From Effrenium voratum (Eukaryota > Sar > Dinophyceae > Suessiales > Symbiodiniaceae): a stretch of 64,000 bases of DNA. Below are positions 47,516 through 57,809 of the stretch, piece by piece. The translations under genes were made by a program, and so were the position numbers. The notes below the pieces were generated by a model. The model saw only the letters and a list, made by a program, of their open reading frames with translations, had not been told where the DNA came from and searched no databases. The stretch's first letter is position 1, and every line of letters starts with the position of its first letter. Where the stretch lies: assembly GCA_963377175.1 (NCBI GenBank), contig CAUJNA010003316.1, positions 181,501 to 245,500 of the forward strand, read 5' to 3'.

Positions 47516-49268
47516 CCCCTCCCCCAGACCCGTCTGGCACCAAGCCCAACCCCCCAACCCTGCCTCCCATTTGGACGAATCCAGGCCGGCGTCCTCCGCA
47601 TCACCTGTCGCACCCTCAGCAAACGGGTTGGGCGGCAGTGTCAAACGGGTTGGGCGGACCAGTATCAAACGGGTTGGGCGGACCAGTGTCAAACGACGTC
47701 GGGCCCTGGTACCGGGGCCTGGAATCGGGGCATACTGAGAGAGTCTATAACACGGCAGCCTGCGGTTGTCCAAGTTCCTTGTCCAAGTTCCCCGGGCGAA
47801 CTTGGACAAGTGGCTCCTCAAGAGGAAAACACGTGATAAAACTTGTCCAAGTTCCTTGTCCAAGTTCTTGTCCAAGTTCGGGTTCCTCGGGGCCAGGCGC
47901 ACGAGGCTGTGGAGTCGGAGCCTGCCTGGAATCGGGGCACTCCTGCTGGGATACTTATACTGTTCTTTCTAATAACAAGACAACCAGAAGAAGAAAATAT
48001 TAGGGTAAGAGAATTCTCCCCCCGGGGAGGACCCTGAACTTGGACAAGAACTTGGACAAGGAACTTGGACAAATTTTATCACGTGTTTTCCTCTTGCAGA
48101 TCGACTTGTCCAAGTTCCCCGGGCGAACTTGGACAAGGAACTTGGACAACTGCGGGCTGTCGTGTTACCATCTCTCTGAGTCTGCTGTTGTCCAAGTTCC
48201 TTGTCCAAGTTTGGCGTCCCCAGTATCAACAGCCGTTGGGTGAGCTAGTATCAAGGGTTGTTGGGCGAGCCAGTATCGAAACGGAGTTGGGCGGACCAGT
48301 ATCAAACCTGAACGGGTTGGGCGGGCCAGTATCAAACCTGAACGGGTTGGGCGGCGGGGCCGTTGGGCCCAAAAAAAACTCCGAACTCCCCCCGACCCCA
48401 AAGGGTGAGTGCCAGAGGACGCACTCCCAAAACGAAGCAAAAAAAACGCAAAATCAAGCAAAAAGCCAACCAGCGGAAGGGTGCAATCAGGATGGAAAAG
48501 GGCGCAACCCCAAAAATCGTGCAAAAACATGCAAAAATCGGGCCCAGTTGGGCGAGCCAGCTTCAAACTCGGGTTGGGCGAGCCAGTATCGAGCGCGGGT
48601 TGGGCCACCCTTGATTTGCTGCTTCTGTTCCGTGCTTGTTTGCGTCGTGTTTGGGTCCGGGTTTGGCCGAGTACTGGTCTGCCCAACGCGTTTCGGATTT
48701 TTTCAAGTACTGGCACTCCCAAAACGAAGCAAAAAAACGCAAAATCAAGCAAAAGGCCAACCAGCGGAAGGGTGCAATCAGGATGCAAAAGTGCGCAACC
48801 CCCGGCGCCACCCGCCACTTGTACAGCGGCCGCCACTTTCACAGCGGCCCCCCCTCCTAAAAGTGCCGCTGTTACAGTGCGAGCGGCACTCCTACGGTGC
48901 CTGCTCGGCACTGTGCCTGCTCCAGACCCGCGGAGTTGTGCTTTGCCAGGATGTCCGACCTCACACGCACGACAGCCTGACAGGGAATGAAAAAAAACTT
49001 CGGGGGTTTGAGGGGTGCACCACATGCCAAGCGCAATCAAGCAAAATCATGCCAACAACATGCAAAATCAAGCAAACTCATGTCATGCCAAAAAACCATG
49101 CAAAAACCGTGTAAAAAGCTATTCTCCCCGTCCGTAACTGCACATACAGCCTGGGAGAATGTGAGTCGCCAGGCAAAATCGTGCAAAACAAGCTCCCGTC
49201 CATCTGCGCACAGCTTGCCCGGAGAATGCGGGCGGCCGAGCAAAAAAAACTGGACCCGTAAAAAAAGA
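47516..49268. other. Repeat-rich spacer between the minisatellite and the polymerase gene
   Basis: Contains one 210 bp satellite unit with iterons and the AACAAGACAACCAGAAGAAG boundary (47,755-48,200). It also has minisatellite relics and a duplicated segment (CACTCCCAAAACGAAGCAAA at 48,422 and 48,714). A CATGCCAA/AGCAAAATCATGCC-rich stretch before the gene contains AACCGTGTAAAAAGCTATTC, which recurs near 55,870. No gene recognised. Confidence 0.55.
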
Positions 49269-50830
49269 ATGGCAAGTTGGGCGAGACAACGACAGATCAC
49301 GGAGGCCGCGGACGGCGGCGCCCGGGCTCGCACGGGGGCGGATGGTGCCGTCGTGCTGAACCTGCGGCGCGGCCCGGGGGCCTACGCGCTGCTCTCGCGC
49401 GCGGACGGGCAGCTGACCCGGGCGGGGCAGCACTACTACTCCCACCTGGGCCTGCGGCCCCCCAGCAAGGACTTCGACTACAACCAGCCCCTCATCCGCG
49501 AGGGGCCCAACGATTACATCCTGCTGCGCAACGGGCAGAAGAAGCTCGTGCGCTCCCTGCAGGGCGGAGAGCACCGGCTGACCAAGCTGGGCAAGGGCTT
49601 CTTCCGCGACAAGTACTACGAGTACCTGGTCCACGTGCCGGTGATCATCCGTGGCAGGCGGCGCTGCGGGCGGAACGCGGGCGCGGGCTACGAGCGCAGG
49701 GACTGGCTGCCGGTGAACGAGCTGGGCGGCGCCATGACGAGGCACCCGGCCCACCTCACGGAGGAGCAGGTGGCGCAGCGGGTCAGGCAGCAGGTTGAGG
49801 CCTCGCTGGGCGACCCTGCCGCCCCGATCCTGCAGCTCTCAGACGAGACCTACTTCCTTGACCCGGAGGGGCACTGGGTGGTCAGCACCCAGAGCACGCA
49901 GTACAGGAACTCCAGGACCGAGGTGGAGACGCTCCTGCGCCAGCGCATGAGGGGCCTGAGGAGCGTGAGCTTCCAGCTGCCCTGCGAGGAGGACGTGCTG
50001 CCGAGCGCCTTCGAGGACAAGCCGCTCTGCGTGCCCCGGCAGCTGGCCGAGCTGCTGCAGCTGTGCGTGGAGGAGGTGTGCGCGGACTTCGACGCCATGC
50101 TGCGCCACGACTGGAGGCGCCTCGGCATCTCCGCCGAGGAGGTGCGAGAGTTCTGCGTGTGGCGCAACGCCCCCATGCGCGTGCTGAGCTCGCAGGGCGA
50201 CCTGGTGGACAGCTACGACCCGGCGGTGCTTCTTGGCCTTCGACGGGCACTGCTACATGTACAGGGCCGTGAAGCGGGTGCTGGAGCGGCAGGCGGCGCG
50301 CGTGCTCTACCGGGGCGAGGCGAGGCAGACCCTGCCGCCCATCCAAGAGTGGAGGCGCTTCGACGCCGCGGACGTGCAGCCGTGGCTGTTCTGGTGCGAG
50401 GACCTGCGGGAGGCGCGGCGCCAGCTCATGGCCGCCGGCGAGAGCCCCAAGGTGGCCATCAGCAGCCCGGCGCAGTACTGCGGGCTGAGGCTGAGGCGGG
50501 GCACCAGGATCCGAGAGCTGCCGGAGGAGCACGAGGTGCTGCAGAGGTGGTGCAGGAGTACAGGGGCCAGCGCCTGGCCGGCTTGGCGCACGAGATCTTC
50601 CTGAAGCTGCTGAAGGCGAAACGGGAAGTGCCCGGCGCGGCGGAGAGGCAGAAGACCCTGGCCGCGCAGGACGGCAAGTGCGCGCTGTGCGGCTGCGGGC
50701 TGACGGCCGGCACCTGCGAGCTGGACCACGTGGTGCCGGTGAGGGCAGCGTGCACCTGCCTTTGCGCAGCGTGCAAACCCTGCAGGCGCGTGCGGCGACT
50801 GTCACAAAACCTACTCAAACTGAACAACCA
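49269..50830 (+). pseudogene. N-terminal part of a large viral replication protein with HNH nuclease domain
   Basis: Starts MASWARQRQITEAADGG. About 320 residues of unrecognised but well-formed sequence follow (KDFDYNQPLIREGPNDYILL; FRDKYYEYLVHVPVIIRG). After a frameshift near 50,230 comes FDGHCYMYRAVKRVLERQ, and after another near 50,550 EYRGQRLAGLAHEIFLKLL. The HNH core is DGKCALCGCGLTAGTCELDH with CDC-type cysteines continuing in a shifted frame (ACGDCHKTYS). HNH enzymes cut DNA. It runs into a poly-G tract at 50,833 and then into the polymerase-like part, so I read both as one gene. The first codons are repeated at 63,941-64,000 beside another terminal repeat. Confidence 0.7.
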
Positions 50831-50832
50831 AT

Positions 50833-50839
50833 CATTCGG

Positions 50840-50892
<53 letters not shown>

Positions 50893-50904
50893 GGTGGGGG
50901 GGGT

Positions 50905-50942
<38 letters not shown>
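50833..50942 (+). repeat. Poly-G tract of about 110 bases inside the replication gene
   Basis: Almost uninterrupted G with three T and one A. No other tract like it exists in the window. It splits a conserved coding region, so it is either a sequencing or assembly artefact or a recent expansion able to form G-quadruplexes. Confidence 0.9.
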
Positions 50943-50944
<2 letters not shown>

Positions 50945-52941
50945 TAACAATCACCACAAAACCCAGCGAGAAGACGCTGAGAGAGAGCGCGCGGCCCACC
51001 AGCCTGGAGAGCCGCGTGGCCCCCGGAGTCATGGAGTACGCCCGGAGCCCCAAGCTGCCTCCTCTGGTTTTTGAGGCGCAGGCGTGCGCAGCGTCCCGCA
51101 AGAGAGACGCTCTGTACGTCGGCGTGGACGTGGTGCGCTGCAGGCGCAACGGGCTGGCCAACGCCCCCTTCCCCCTGCCCATCCTTTGCCCGGCGGACGG
51201 CGTTGAGCCCGTGGACGGCGTGCTGCCGGACCTGGGCTTTGTGGAGGGCTGCTGCGACGCGAGGCAGTCCTGCCTGAATCTGTTGCCGTACGTGGGGCCC
51301 GGCTGGTGCCCGAAGGTTTCGCTGGCCGCGATGCTGGACCTGGGCGTCTGCCGCTGACCACATTGTGTTGGGCATCTCCGCGCGGAGCCACGTGGACGCG
51401 GCGACGCTGCGGCGCGCGCTGGAGCGCATGGACGCCGCCTGGCCCGAGGGCGAGGAGCACATGGCCAAGCTCAGCGTGAACGCGATGATAGGCCTGTGGG
51501 CGCGCAGCACGGAGGTGGTCTACAGCGTGCGCAGTAGCAGCAGCGAGCTGGACGGCGCGGGCGCGGACTTCTCTCAGGCCTTCGCCTACGAGGGGGGCAT
51601 GGTGTGGGACTTCGTCTACGCCAGGAGGCTGCTGAGCAACGGCACCTACCGCCCGATCCATGACGCGGTCCTCGGCTTTGAGCACTGCATGGTGGCCAAG
51701 GCCCGGCGCATCCTGGACGCGCTGCCGCGCTACCTGGCGCAGGTGAAGACGGACTGCCTGCTGACGCAGCGGCTGCCGAAGCGCTTCACGGAGCGGCTGC
51801 GGGCGCTGGAGGCGCTGCGCCACCCGGACGGCACGCCCGTCTACCGCGTAGAAGAGACGAAGCCGTTGCTGGGCAGCAGCCGGGCGCCGCGCATGGAGGC
51901 GGAGCGCCCCAAACAACGGAGGTGGAACGGCGTGGACGACCCTATAAGCCACTGCCTGGCAACTCCCTGCTGCTCACGGGCCTGCCGGGCACCGGAAAGA
52001 CGCACCTGGCCCGGACATTGTGGCGAGGCTGCGAGAGCAGGGCGAGGCGGCGCACCTGGTGTCCAAGACGCACTGCTCCGCGCAGAACCTGGGCCTGGGG
52101 GCGCAGACGGCCGACCACTGGGTGCGCAGGTACGTGCGCGGGGGCAGCGCGCAAAAGCTGGACTGGCTGGTGGTGGAGGAGATCACGCAGCTGGACATGG
52201 CGCTCTGGGCGGACCTGGCCTGCGTGGGGCTGACCGCAGACGTGAAGTTCCTGCTGCTGGGAGACTTCCGGCAGCTGCCGGCCGTGCTGGACTCCTGGGC
52301 CGGGCGGCCCATCAGCGCGCCGTTGGAGCACAGCCAGCTCATCCGCGACCTGGCCGGCGGGCACAGGCACGAGCTTACGGAGAACATGCGCTCGACCCCG
52401 GCATCTTCAACTTCGTGAAGTGGCTGCGGGTCGGCGAGGAGCGTGCCCCACGCTGGCGCAGGCCAAGGCGAGGCTGAAGGAGCTCTACCCCTCCAAGCCC
52501 GGGTGGCCGGACACCACGCTGGTCATCAGCCACAGCAAGCGCATGGCCGTCAACGCAGCGGCGAACCGGGCCCTGGCGCCGGAGGCCTCAAAGCTCCTAG
52601 AGCTGGAGACGCAGGTCATCCACATAGATTTGGGTGAGACCCAAAATGGGTGTTGCCAAACACAGAACAGCCCGCACAGCATGAGGGTGTGGCCGGGGCT
52701 GCGCCTCATTGGGGCCGGCGGAAAGATACCCAAGGGGGTCTTTGTGGCCGTGGCGGAAGTGGAGCCGGACGGAGTGAGGCTGGACAACGGCATGCGGCTG
52801 AAGAACCAGGAGCTGCTGCGGGCCACCCGGCCGAGCCACGCAGTGCGTCCGCCTGGACCTGGACTCATGCCACCTCACGCTGCGCCACCTGTACGTGGGC
52901 GCCTCAAGGGCGACAAGCTCCGAGCTGCTGGAGGCGGCCTA
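50943..52941 (+). pseudogene. Polymerase-like domain fused to an SF1 (Pif1/RecD-like) helicase
   Basis: The polymerase-like part has VDVVRCRRNGLANAPFPLPI, then HMAKLSVNAMIGLWARS (motif B-like K...NA..G) and YLAQVKTDCLL (motif C-like KTD). The helicase follows with GNSLLLTGLPGTGKTHLA (Walker A), LVVEEITQLD (Walker B), FLLLGDFRQLPAV (motif III) and LYVGASRATSSELLEAA near the end (motif VI). Frameshifts lie near 51,350, 51,930, 52,020, 52,430 and 52,850. It would unwind and copy viral DNA. The polymerase assignment rests on two weak motifs; the helicase assignment is firm. It ends at TAG 52,939, overlapping the stop of the convergent gene. Confidence 0.75.
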
Positions 52942-53466
52942 GAACGGGCAGCACGGCGCCTCCAGGGGCTCCAGCATGAGGTGGCGCACCTCGAAGAGCA
53001 CGCCCCACTGCCTGGCCATCAGCCACACGTGCCGGGCCTCCACAAGCGCGCGGCCCCTGCGGCGCGCGAACTCCGCGGGGCGCGGCACGCGGTTGCCGGC
53101 GGAGTCCCAGAAGAGGCAGCGCTCCAAGACCATCTTGCACTTCACGTGCTTGCCCTTGGCGCTCACCTTGACGGCGCGCTGCAGCTGGCTCTCAAGCTCG
53201 GTGCGGGCGGCCCCCGGAAAGGGCTTCTGGAAGATGATCATGTTGTCGATGACGCCCTGCTCCACCTCCTCCGTCCACAGCTCCAGGTCGGTGTTGGTCG
53301 CAAAGCACACTCCCACCCTCTTCCCCGTCGTCCTGGAAGTTGCCGGGCTCCACAGCACCTCCACGTCCACCTTGCGCATCAGCGCGCCCTGATGGGAGTC
53401 CTCTATGGACATGAATTTTCCCCCCTTGGCATTGGTCTGAACGTCCAGCCCGAGTGCAAGCTTCAT
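52939..53466 (-). CDS. Hypothetical PLV protein, 175 aa
   Basis: Intact frame from MKLALGLDVQTNAKGGKFMS. Contains VDVEVLWSPATSRTTGKRVG, DNMIIFQKPFPGAARTELES and CLFWDSAGNRVPRPAEFARR. Predicted mixed alpha/beta, no known family. It converges with the helicase gene (stops overlap) and diverges from the methyltransferase. It might be a nuclease or single-strand-binding protein, but nothing in the sequence shows this. Confidence 0.55.
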   Translation of the reverse strand: MKLALGLDVQTNAKGGKFMSIEDSHQGALMRKVDVEVLWSPATSRTTGKRVGVCFATNTDLELWTEEVEQGVIDNMIIFQKPFPGAARTELESQLQRAVKVSAKGKHVKCKMVLERCLFWDSAGNRVPRPAEFARRRGRALVEARHVWLMARQWGVLFEVRHLMLEPLEAPCCPF

Positions 53467-53569
53467 TGCGAAGTTCGGCTCCTTTTTTTATCCATAGGAA
53501 AAAAGTCCGGCCCGATGACCGCGCGAGTTTTCTTGGTCGTCGCAGTGGCGGTGATCTTGCTCTTTAAAA

Positions 53570-54262
53570 ATGCCGAGGCTCCTGGAGCTTTTCTGCGGCA
53601 CCAAGTCGGTGGGCAGGGCCTTCGAGGCGGCGGGCTGGGAGGTCGTCTCCCTGACATCGTGTCGAAATTTGAGCCGACAATCCTCTGCGACATCCGGAGC
53701 TGGGACTACACGACGTTCCCGCCGGGGCACTTCGACATGGTCTGGGCCAGCCCGGTCTGCGCGGAATACAGCCGCGCGCTGACGACGCGCCCGCGGCGGC
53801 TCCTGGAGACGCGCTGGTGCTCAGCGCCCTTGAGATCATTGCGCACTTTGACCCGCTCATGTGGATTGTGGAGACCCCGGCCACCGGGCTGCTGAAGACC
53901 CGCCCGTTCATGGAGCGTCTGCCCTGGGTGGACGTGACCTACTGTAAGTACGGAACTCCGTACAAAAAGCAGACGCGGCTGTGGACCAACATGCGCTGGA
54001 GGCCGAGGCGAGGCCTGTGCAGGCCCGGCAGCCGCTGCGAGGCGTGGCAGGACGGCAGGCACCTCCGGCCGCGCAGCGGGGGCCGCGGCTGATGGAGGGG
54101 CAGTACGAGAGGGTCAGCCAATCACGCGAGCTGCTCTACAGCGTTCCTGCTGCGCTGTGCGAGGAGATTGCGCGCGCGGCCACGGAGGAGCTTGCGGATC
54201 GGCTGAGCATTCCGGACTGGGCCGTACCTCTAATCCAAGGGGCCTGGAACAAGTCCATTTTT
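53570..54262 (+). pseudogene. Viral DNA methyltransferase (cytosine-5 type), frameshifted
   Basis: MPRLLELFCGTKSVGRAFEA and AGWEVVSL form the SAM-binding motif I, normally followed by an acidic residue. After a shift come FEPTILCDIRSWDY and HFDMVWASPVCAEYSRAL (motif IV with P-V-C). After another shift near 53,815, WIVETPATGLLKTRPFMERL corresponds to motif VI (ENP in relatives) and TYCKYGTPYKKQTRLWTN to motif VIII. VPAALCEEIARAA closes the domain. The set matches phage and large-virus DNA methylases. It could protect viral DNA or silence it in a heavily methylated genome; target sequence cannot be read. Confidence 0.75.
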
Positions 54263-54493
54263 TCCATGTTTTTTGCATGTTTTTGGGCGGTGCCACTAAA
54301 CACCAAAAATGGCGAAGAGGGGCACCCCCCGCCTTTTTTCTCGTTTTTTGGGCGCATTCAAAAGCGGTGTCACTAAACACCAAAAATGGTGAAGAAGGAC
54401 ACCGGGCCTTTTTTTGTCATTTTTGGGCGGTGTCACACAACTTCGAAAACGGTGTCACTCTGCGCCAAAAATGGTGAAGAGCGACACCGGGCC
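54245..54493. repeat. Intergenic repeats between convergent methyltransferase and MCP genes
   Basis: Three to four copies of GGTGTCAC...CAAAAATGG(C/T)GAAGA(A/G)(G/C) alternate with TTTTTGGGCG. Because both flanking genes end here, the repeats may act as a two-way terminator; that is inference. Confidence 0.55.
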
Positions 54494-55765
54494 TTAGTCA
54501 AGCACCGAGACGCCCGTGCCGGAGAGCGTCACCAGCTGGTAGGCCACCAAATGAATGAACAGGTCCGTCATCGTGCCGTCCAGGCCCTTGAAGGTGAACC
54601 GGGCAAGGTCGCCCGAGCGGGTGCTGACGCCACTCAGCGGCATCTTGGGCACGCGCTCGGTGGGAAAGCCGGCAATGAAGCTGTGGCGCAGGAAGCCCAC
54701 GCGGCCGATGTCGATGTTGCGCACCGTGTCGTCGTAGGTGCCCGCAAGGACGGAGAGGAAGTGGAAGTGCTCCGAAGCTCCCTTCATGGGGTTGTGAGGG
54801 TACTGCAGGCTGCCCAGCTGCATCTGCGACTCCAGGAGGCTGTCCTCCTGCCTCGCCGCGCCGATGGGGGCCACGTCCTGCCCCGGGTTGGCCAGCAAGT
54901 GGATCTTGGAGCCCGCGTCGTTGTCCCAAAAGGTCACAACCGCGCCCATGAGTTTCGTGAAGGCGCGCGCCACGGTGACGTTGTGCTCCGCCACGCCGTT
55001 CGGGACGCTGGACTGCTGCGTGTGCACCGTGGGGTAGCTGAACACCAGGGATTCCTGAGAGGAGCACGCGGTTGAAGGACTCCACCAGCGCAGAGTCCAG
55101 GACGACCTGGGAGGCCAGAACTCGGACGTTCTGGATCTCAAAGTCGGTGCTCAGCGTGGCCCCCGCCGGGTGCGCCCCGGCGTTCTCGGACCACAGCGCA
55201 GTGGTGGCGTCCGCAACCTCAATTTCTATCACCAGGTTCAGCTGCGGCGGCAGCATCTTCCCGCAGCGCAGGATGCCCACCATGGTGGGGCGCAGCAGCA
55301 CGTCCGCGTAGCCGCCCTGGTGCACCGTGCGGGCGATGCGCGGGTCGTTCACTTCGTCGAAACCCTCCATGGCCTTGTTGCGGTTGTACTCTCTGCCCTT
55401 CAGCAGGTCATGCACGGCCACGGTGCGGCCGTAGTAGTTGATGTCGTCGCAGCGCTGGCCGTAGGCGAAGACCTGGACGCGCTGGACGAAGCAGGCGGGG
55501 TTGGGCGTGGCCGGGCCAGCGGGTTGGTGCCGTCCGTGTTCCTGACGCGGAAGGCGATCTTGATGGACTCGGGGTCGATGAAGGACGTGCCGCTGGTCAG
55601 CGGGATGCGGCAGACCCGCGAGGTTGTGGGGGAGAACGAGCTCAGCGAGCTGGGGAAGTACTGCACGTCATGCCGCGCCGTCACGTAGCTGGTGTTGCTT
55701 GTTTTCAGCTTGTAGTCCAGGCTCTGCATCAGCTCATCCTGGGCTCCGGCGGTGACTACCTCCAT
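54494..55765 (-). pseudogene. Major capsid protein (polinton-like double jelly roll), copy B
   Basis: About 423 codons from MEVVTAGAQDELMQSLDYKL in three frames. Landmarks are FIDPESIKIAFRVRNTDGTN, YYGRTVAVHDLLKGREYN, LLRPTMVGILRCGKMLPPQL, GSKIHLLANPGQDVAPIGAA and a C-terminal GTGVSVLD. It is nearly the same protein as copy A (23,315-24,580). Shifts near 55,515 and 55,060 differ from those in copy A. A TATATAAA box lies 6 bases upstream of the ATG. Capsomer formation is inferred from family context. Confidence 0.75.
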
Positions 55766-55770
55766 GCTTG

Positions 55771-55778
55771 TTTATATA
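55771..55778 (-). promoter_or_regulatory. TATATAAA box before MCP
   Basis: On the minus strand TATATAAA lies 5 bases before the MCP ATG. Similar AT-rich boxes precede the other structural genes: TATAAAA at 57,399-57,405 and TATAATTAA at 57,801-57,809. Confidence 0.5.
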
Positions 55779-55799
55779 CACGCATTTTGACTCGTACGG

Positions 55800-55945
55800 C
55801 GAAGGAAAAACTATTCTTCCAGTGCGTATATAGATATACGGACGAGAGGAATAGCGTTTCTCAGCGCAAAAACCGTGCAAAAAAGCTATTCTTACAGGGC
55901 GTATATTGATATACGGCCTGTAAGAATAGCATTTTGTAGCGCAAA
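55800..55945. terminator. Two hairpin-forming inverted repeats upstream of MCP
   Basis: GCTATTCTTACAGG...CCTGTAAGAATAGC around 55,888-55,933 pairs almost perfectly with a CGTATATTGATATACG centre. A diverged version lies at about 55,805-55,855. Both are followed by CGCAAAA(A)CCGTGCAAA. They sit between the stop of the upstream structural gene and the MCP start; a terminator or processing hairpin is plausible. Copy A lacks them. Confidence 0.5.
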
Positions 55946-55955
55946 ACCGTGCAAA

Positions 55956-57106
55956 TTAGGCAGCCTCAATGTCTCGCGCCAGCTGGTCAAAGCTGGGCGG
56001 AGGCAGGCTCCGGCGTGACTGCCCGGAACTGGAGCTCGCCCGCGAGCTCGGCTGGGACTGGGGCAGGGCCACGGGGTTCAGGCCCCAGGAGAAGGGGCGC
56101 GGCGTGTTGTTGGACTGCGCCTGAACGCGGAAGCCGGACTGCGAGGAGGCGCGGCTGCTTGCGGGGCTGCCTGAAGTGCTGCTGCCTGAGCGCAGCGAGA
56201 AGTGCTGAGGCTGCGTGGCGTCGTTCATGCCGTTGGCGGACCGGACGTCCTGCACGGCCGCGTCCTCGCTGCCCTGCTGGGGCCGGAAGAGCGTGTTCTC
56301 CAGCACCCAGCCCGTGCCGCGCGCGAGGCCGTAGGCTGCGCCGCCCGCAATGCCCACGGCCAGCCCCGCCGTTGCCGCCGCACCGACTCCCGCCGCGCCA
56401 GCCAACGTTCCAGCAACCTCGCCCGCGGTGGGCGCCAGGGCTGCTGCCCCTTCCGCCAGGCCCCCCAGATGGCCTGCGCTGCGCCGCGCTCCACCTCCTG
56501 CGCGCGCTGCCCCGCCTCGTCCAGGAGGCGCTCCACGTCACTGGGCCGGCCTATGATCTGCGGAGGCGGCTGCGCCTGGCCCGGACGGGGCAGCACGTTC
56601 AGGCGCACGTACTCAGCCGCGTCCTGGGGTAGCTGAGAGCGGAAGGCCTGCGCGGCTGCGAGCCCCGCGGCCCCTGCGCCTATGAGGTCCGCTGCCGCCT
56701 GAGCGCCGTCCGCAGTGCTGCGCAGACGGTCCGTGATGGAGGGCGGCCCCTGCCCGTTGCTGGCCAGGGCGCCGGCCTCGGGGTCTCCCGCCAGGTCATC
56801 CTCAACAAAGCGGGTTCCGCCGTACCCTTGGTACCTCCGCGCAAGGCGCACGTCCTCGTCCGTGGCCTCTGCGGGAGTGCGGAAGCCTTCCTCGGGAATT
56901 GCTTGCAGAGGCGTGTGCTGCCAGGGCCGGGGGTTGGGGTCCTCGCTGGACTGCACAAAATCGTCCAGGTAGAAGTGGCTTGTGATGAATGAGGTGGCTT
57001 TGCGGTCCGGCTGATCCAGGGGCAGCGGCTCATTCCGCTCAAGGTAGCCCACCACCTGCTCAAAGCGCGGGCGCTGGTTGAAGCCGTGCGCCCGAAGCGT
57101 CTTCAT
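55956..57106 (-). pseudogene. Putative structural protein with Gly/Ala-rich hydrophobic segment, copy B
   Basis: The start MKTLRAHGFNQRPRFEQVVG continues through SHFYLDDFVQSSEDPNPRPW, DAAEYVRLNVLPRPG and IGRPSDVERLLDEAG. A frameshift near 56,480-56,400 leads to VGAAATAGLAVGIAGGAAYG, a small-residue hydrophobic stretch that could cross a membrane. A Ser-rich region follows, ending LPPPSFDQLARDIEAA. Full length would be about 380 residues. Its ATG overlaps the stop of the 97-aa gene. Perhaps an internal membrane or minor capsid protein; unproven. Confidence 0.65.
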
Positions 57107-57396
57107 TTACTGTTGCGCAACTTCGCCCGCCGCCCGTTCCACGCCCCGGCGCTCGGCCCGCGCGTAGCGCAGCTGGGTACCTGGCGGTGCACGGCCTCCG
57201 TCAGCCGGCTCACGTCGTCCAGGTGCCGCTGCCCCTCCTGCGCCTGCCTGCGCTCGCCCAGCCAGTTGTTGAAGGCCCGCGCCTCCTCCAGTTCTCGGTA
57301 GCGCTTCAGCAGCAGCGGCTGCAAGTTGTAAATGGGGTACGTCTTGCGGAACCACCGGAGCATCCGCGGCTCGTTGCGGGGCTCTATGGACATCAT
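57103..57396 (-). CDS. Small conserved PLV protein, copy B
   Basis: MMSIEPRNEPRMLRWFRKTY and LLLKRYRELEEARAFNNWLG match the gene at 22,181. The C-terminal 20 or so residues differ because of a shift near 57,175. The start is fixed by the TATAAAA box directly upstream and by conservation from the Met-Met pair; the Met at 57,414 overlaps the preceding gene. Confidence 0.65.
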   Translation of the reverse strand: MMSIEPRNEPRMLRWFRKTYPIYNLQPLLLKRYRELEEARAFNNWLGERRQAQEGQRHLDDVSRLTEAVHRQVPSCATRGPSAGAWNGRRAKLRNSK

Positions 57397-57398
57397 GC

Positions 57399-57405
57399 TT
57401 TTATA
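57399..57405 (-). promoter_or_regulatory. TATAAAA box before the 97-aa gene
   Basis: TATAAAA ends 2 bases before the ATG on the minus strand. It overlaps the end of the AT-hook gene. Copy A has GTGTAAAAAGC in the same place. Confidence 0.45.
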
Positions 57406-57795
57406 CCAGTACACTTGCGCCTGTGGTCAGCCGGTCATAAGCGGACTGCCTCTCCAGCATGCGCAGGGCGCGCTGCTGCTCTCTTGTGAGCTGAGGCGCC
57501 TCCGGTGCAGCCGGCGCCGGTGCCTCAGCCGGTGCCTCAGCCGGTGCCTCAGCCGGTGCCTCAACCGGTGCTGGTGCCTCCGCCGGCGCCGTCTCAAGCG
57601 GGGGCGGCTTTGGCTTGCGCTTTGGAGCAGCCGGCTCAGTAGGCACGTCCTGCTTCGGTTTGTTCTTGCTCCCAGGGGCCTGCCCCGCCGTTTCGGTTCC
57701 GGCGCAGCGTCCTGCGCAGCGTGTGGTGCCTCTGGTGCCTCTGGCGCCTCCGCCTCTTGCGCCTCCGGCGCACTGTCGTGTTCGGTCGGCTCCAT
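57401..57795 (-). pseudogene. AT-hook, Ala/Pro/Glu-rich protein, copy B, frameshifted
   Basis: Starts MEPTEHDSAPEAQEAEAPEA with the AT-hook-like PEPKRRGRPLGA. A frameshift near 57,650 leads to PAEAPAEAPAEAPAEAPAP repeats and the conserved end RMLERQSAYDRLTTGASVLV. Compared with copy A the repeats use Glu instead of Lys, so the low-complexity part evolves quickly while both ends are held. Confidence 0.65.
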
Positions 57796-57800
57796 CCTTT

Positions 57801-57809
57801 TTAATTATA
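57801..57809 (-). promoter_or_regulatory. TATAATTAA box before the AT-hook gene
   Basis: The minus strand reads TATAATTAAAAAGG directly before the ATG and lies in the last codons and stop region of the penton gene, so the two genes are almost contiguous. Confidence 0.4.

Noticed and set aside
50459..50950. Poly-proline protein on the minus strand
   Set aside because: It is the translation of the poly-G tract.
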